This document shows, piece after piece, positions 6,962-8,002 of a stretch of 8,002 nucleotides of DNA. A program made the position numbers and the translations under genes. Source of the stretch: Candidatus Ruminimicrobiellum caprinum (lineage in GTDB: Bacteria > Elusimicrobiota > Endomicrobiia > Endomicrobiales > Endomicrobiaceae). Every line of letters begins with the position of its first letter. Position 1 is the stretch's first letter. The stretch is taken from assembly GCA_017413305.1 (NCBI GenBank), contig JAFPUA010000308.1, forward strand, positions 1 through 8,002, in the 5' to 3' direction. The notes under the pieces were generated by a model. That model made no database searches. It was not told the DNA's origin and was given only the letters and a program-made list of their open reading frames with translations.

Positions 6962-7399
6962 TTAATAAACAGTTACACCAGAAGTTCTATTATATACTAA
7001 AGTTATATCAGTTTTTCCTTTTGCTACACAAATAAAACCGCGATTATATGGACTGAAAGGAATATCTTTATTGTAAATTCCAACAAGAAAAGCTGTATAA
7101 TATTTGTTAGGACGAGCATCTACTCCAAGAATTTCATCGTTACATGTTGGGATAAGCCAGCTTCCGGAACTGCAGTTATTTCCAAACAGATAAGTATTTT
7201 TATCATTAAAATAATTCTCTTGTGCAGAACGCAGTGTTCCCAGTAAAGCATATGCTTCTGCAAGATGCGCTTTTGAAGAAAAGCTTTTGTAAATTGGACC
7301 GGAAATAGCTGATAAAATTATAATAATGGTTACCGTTATTACTAATTCCATCAAGCTAAAACCGGCTTTAGAAAAAATAGATTTTTTTAAGATTTTCAT
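6962..7399 (-). CDS. Type IV pilin-like protein (first gene of pair)
   Basis: This 145-residue paralogue of the next gene has a basic leader (MKILKKSIFSKAG) cut before F-S-L-M-E, then a long hydrophobic N-terminal helix. The core motifs AEAYALLGTLRSAQENYF and GVDARPNKYYT match the downstream copy closely, while the loops between differ. Cysteines lie in NNCSSG, PTCND and FICVA. It probably ends up as a subunit of a pilus or pseudopilus after processing by a prepilin peptidase, which is not in this window. The start is fixed by AGGAGG five bases before the ATG. It is first in a two-gene operon that reads away from phoU. Confidence 0.92.
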   Translation of the reverse strand: MKILKKSIFSKAGFSLMELVITVTIIIILSAISGPIYKSFSSKAHLAEAYALLGTLRSAQENYFNDKNTYLFGNNCSSGSWLIPTCNDEILGVDARPNKYYTAFLVGIYNKDIPFSPYNRGFICVAKGKTDITLVYNRTSGVTVY

Positions 7400-7404
7400 C
7401 TCTT

Positions 7405-7410
7405 CCTCCT
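7405..7410 (-). promoter_or_regulatory. Ribosome binding site of the first pilin gene
   Basis: A full-consensus AGGAGG on the minus strand is followed by AAGAG and then the ATG at 7399. It is the strongest Shine-Dalgarno in the window and suggests high translation of this pilin. Confidence 0.85.
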
Positions 7411-7431
7411 ATTGAATATTTTTATTTTGAT

Positions 7432-7519
7432 TTTTTGGAAATCTGCGAAGAGTGAAAATTTTTGAGCAAAACAAAAGCGACTGTGTATGTCAGGTGAGGC
7501 CAAACAATACACAGCCGCT
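7432..7519 (+). repeat. Structured repeat, left copy (inverted relative to 7601-7674)
   Basis: Read on the plus strand, it shares an ordered series of words with the minus strand of 7601-7674: TTTTTGGAAAT, CTGCGAA, AAAACAAAAG, AGGTGAGG, CCAAA and a closing CAG-CGC. It carries an extra arm: 7476-7488 pairs with 7507-7519 (12 of 13 pairs, one A-C mismatch) around an 18-base loop. The two inner hairpins of the right copy have decayed here. Confidence 0.65.
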
Positions 7520-7521
7520 GC

Positions 7522-7544
7522 CTTTCTCCCGTAAAGGGAGAAAG
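7522..7544. repeat. Perfect short hairpin, CTTTCTCCC / GGGAGAAAG
   Basis: A perfect 9-bp inverted repeat (7522-7530 and 7536-7544) surrounds the 5-base loop GTAAA, two bases after the left structured repeat. There is no T-tract on either strand, so it does not look like a terminator and is more probably part of the neighbouring repeat element. Confidence 0.65.
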
Positions 7545-7600
7545 ATAAAACTATAAAAATAAATCAACATAGCTTCTGGTTTATTCTTACAAATTTTTAT

Positions 7601-7674
7601 GCGACTGTTTTTGGACCCTCACCTCTTTTGTTTTCACAAAAGGGATTCTGCCTTTCGCAGAATTTCCAAAAACA
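7601..7674 (-). repeat. Structured repeat, right copy, foldable as a three-way junction
   Basis: An outer 10-bp stem (TGTTTTTGGA at 7606-7615 with TCCAAAAACA at 7665-7674) encloses two hairpins side by side: 7623-7644 (CTTTTGT/ACAAAAG core, 4-base loop) and 7645-7663 (ATTCTGC/GCAGAAT, 5-base loop). It shares ordered words in inverted orientation with 7432-7519. It looks like a dispersed intergenic repeat; no transposase is nearby. Confidence 0.7.
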
Positions 7675-7719
7675 TTCAATATTTAGTTTTTAAAAATATC
7701 GGTACTAACTTCTTTTTTT

Positions 7720-7748
7720 ATTATAATACAAAATTGATTCAAAATCAA
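7720..7748 (-). promoter_or_regulatory. Sigma70-type promoter with an overlapping palindrome, reading toward the pilins
   Basis: On the minus strand TTGATT (7748-7743) and a perfect TATAAT (7725-7720) are separated by exactly 17 bp. This is the best promoter match in the window. The -35 lies inside a perfect palindrome, TTGATT-3 nt-AATCAA (7734-7748), which could be an operator or a weak end for the phoU transcript. Transcription would start near 7713, about 314 bases before the first pilin ATG. Confidence 0.55.
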
Positions 7749-7758
7749 GCACAAAGTA

Positions 7759-8002
7759 TTAAATACTTTTTAAATGTCTAATATCTTTTCCGTGTACCAT
7801 AAAAATAACATCTTCTGCAATGTTAGTAGCATGGTCACCGAGTCTTTCAAGACTTTTTGCTATAAACATTAAATCTATTGCTCTAATAAGCGTTGTCTGA
7901 TCGGAAGTATTTGTCATGAATTCAAGTAAATCTTTTATTATTATTCTCTTAAGCTCGTCAACTTCATCGTCTTTGGAAAGGACAGTATCGGCAAGCTCAG
8001 CA
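7759..8002 (-). CDS. phoU: Phosphate-transport regulator PhoU, C-terminal 80 residues (5' part outside window)
   Basis: The last 80 codons end at TAA (7761-7759); the start lies beyond the right edge. The segment holds the second PhoU helical-bundle repeat's signature, SLERLGDHATNIAEDV, whose Glu/Asp residues bind metal in PhoU proteins, and ends VHGKDIRH as usual. PhoU proteins are around 220 residues, so about a third is visible. PhoU represses the phosphate-starvation response by acting on the PstSCAB transporter and the PhoR kinase at the cytoplasmic face of the membrane. It is normally the last gene of the pst operon, which fits the gap and new promoter that follow, so pst genes probably lie just to the right. 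Confidence 0.95.
   Translation of the reverse strand, partial: AELADTVLSKDDEVDELKRIIIKDLLEFMTNTSDQTTLIRAIDLMFIAKSLERLGDHATNIAEDVIFMVHGKDIRHLKSI

Larger units (their letters stand above)
7400..7758. other. 359-bp gap between phoU and the pilin operon
   Basis: No credible gene lies here. From right to left it holds a good minus-strand promoter directly after the phoU stop, a structured repeat (7601-7674), about 55 bp of AT-rich filler, a perfect hairpin (7522-7544), a second, inverted and diverged copy of the structured repeat (7432-7519), and the pilin ribosome binding site. A transcript from the promoter at 7720-7748 would carry a leader of roughly 310 bases containing all these structures before the first pilin. 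Confidence 0.75.

Noticed and set aside
7522..7544. Perfect hairpin as a rho-independent terminator
   Set aside because: Neither strand has a T-tract after the stem.
7432..7674. Inverted copies as the ends of an insertion sequence
   Set aside because: Only about 80 bp lies between them with no transposase, and I see no clear target-site duplication, so a small repeat element fits better.
7599..7781. Plus-strand open frame of 60 codons
   Set aside because: It is built from the structured repeat, has no Shine-Dalgarno and runs into the 3' end of phoU on the other strand.

Overview
The window is AT-rich (roughly 30% G+C by eye) and comes from a Gram-negative-type bacterium. It holds five protein-coding genes, two of them cut by the window edges. 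Three things point toward the Elusimicrobiota (Endomicrobia-like gut lineages): a tandem pair of short type IV pilin-like proteins with very similar cores, a very long multidomain secreted protein, and short repeat arrays that invade coding sequence. This placement is an inference from gene style. The Omnitrophota or a related lineage is not excluded.

Layout. (1) Bases 1-4094, minus strand: one open frame of 1,364 complete codons that runs off the left edge. I checked it codon by codon and found no stop. It has a signal peptide, an N-terminal region resembling the ChaN/TraB/EreA-type fold, a low-molecular-weight protein tyrosine phosphatase (LMW-PTP) domain, a SpoVT-AbrB-like segment and an HEIGH zinc-metalloprotease domain. 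(2) A 104-bp divergent intergenic region with candidate promoters in both directions. (3) Bases 4199-6433, plus strand: a 744-residue membrane protein joining an ArnT/PMT-type GT-C glycosyltransferase to a C-terminal PAP2 lipid phosphatase. (4) Two hairpins, the first a probable bidirectional terminator, between convergent genes. (5) Bases 6528-7399, minus strand: two paralogous type IV pilin-like genes in a two-gene operon. (6) A 359-bp gap holding two diverged copies of a structured repeat in inverted orientation, plus a good sigma70-type promoter. (7) The C-terminal 80 residues of PhoU, minus strand, cut by the right edge.

Function. The window joins several envelope and surface genes: a glycolipid- or glycan-modifying fusion enzyme, pilin-like proteins and a giant exported protein, next to the end of a phosphate-uptake (pst/pho) locus. 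Nothing in the sequence shows that these units form one pathway. The least ordinary items are the giant protein's domain combination, the GT-C/PAP2 fusion, and an 8-bp repeat array that sits inside two unrelated genes in the same reading frame.
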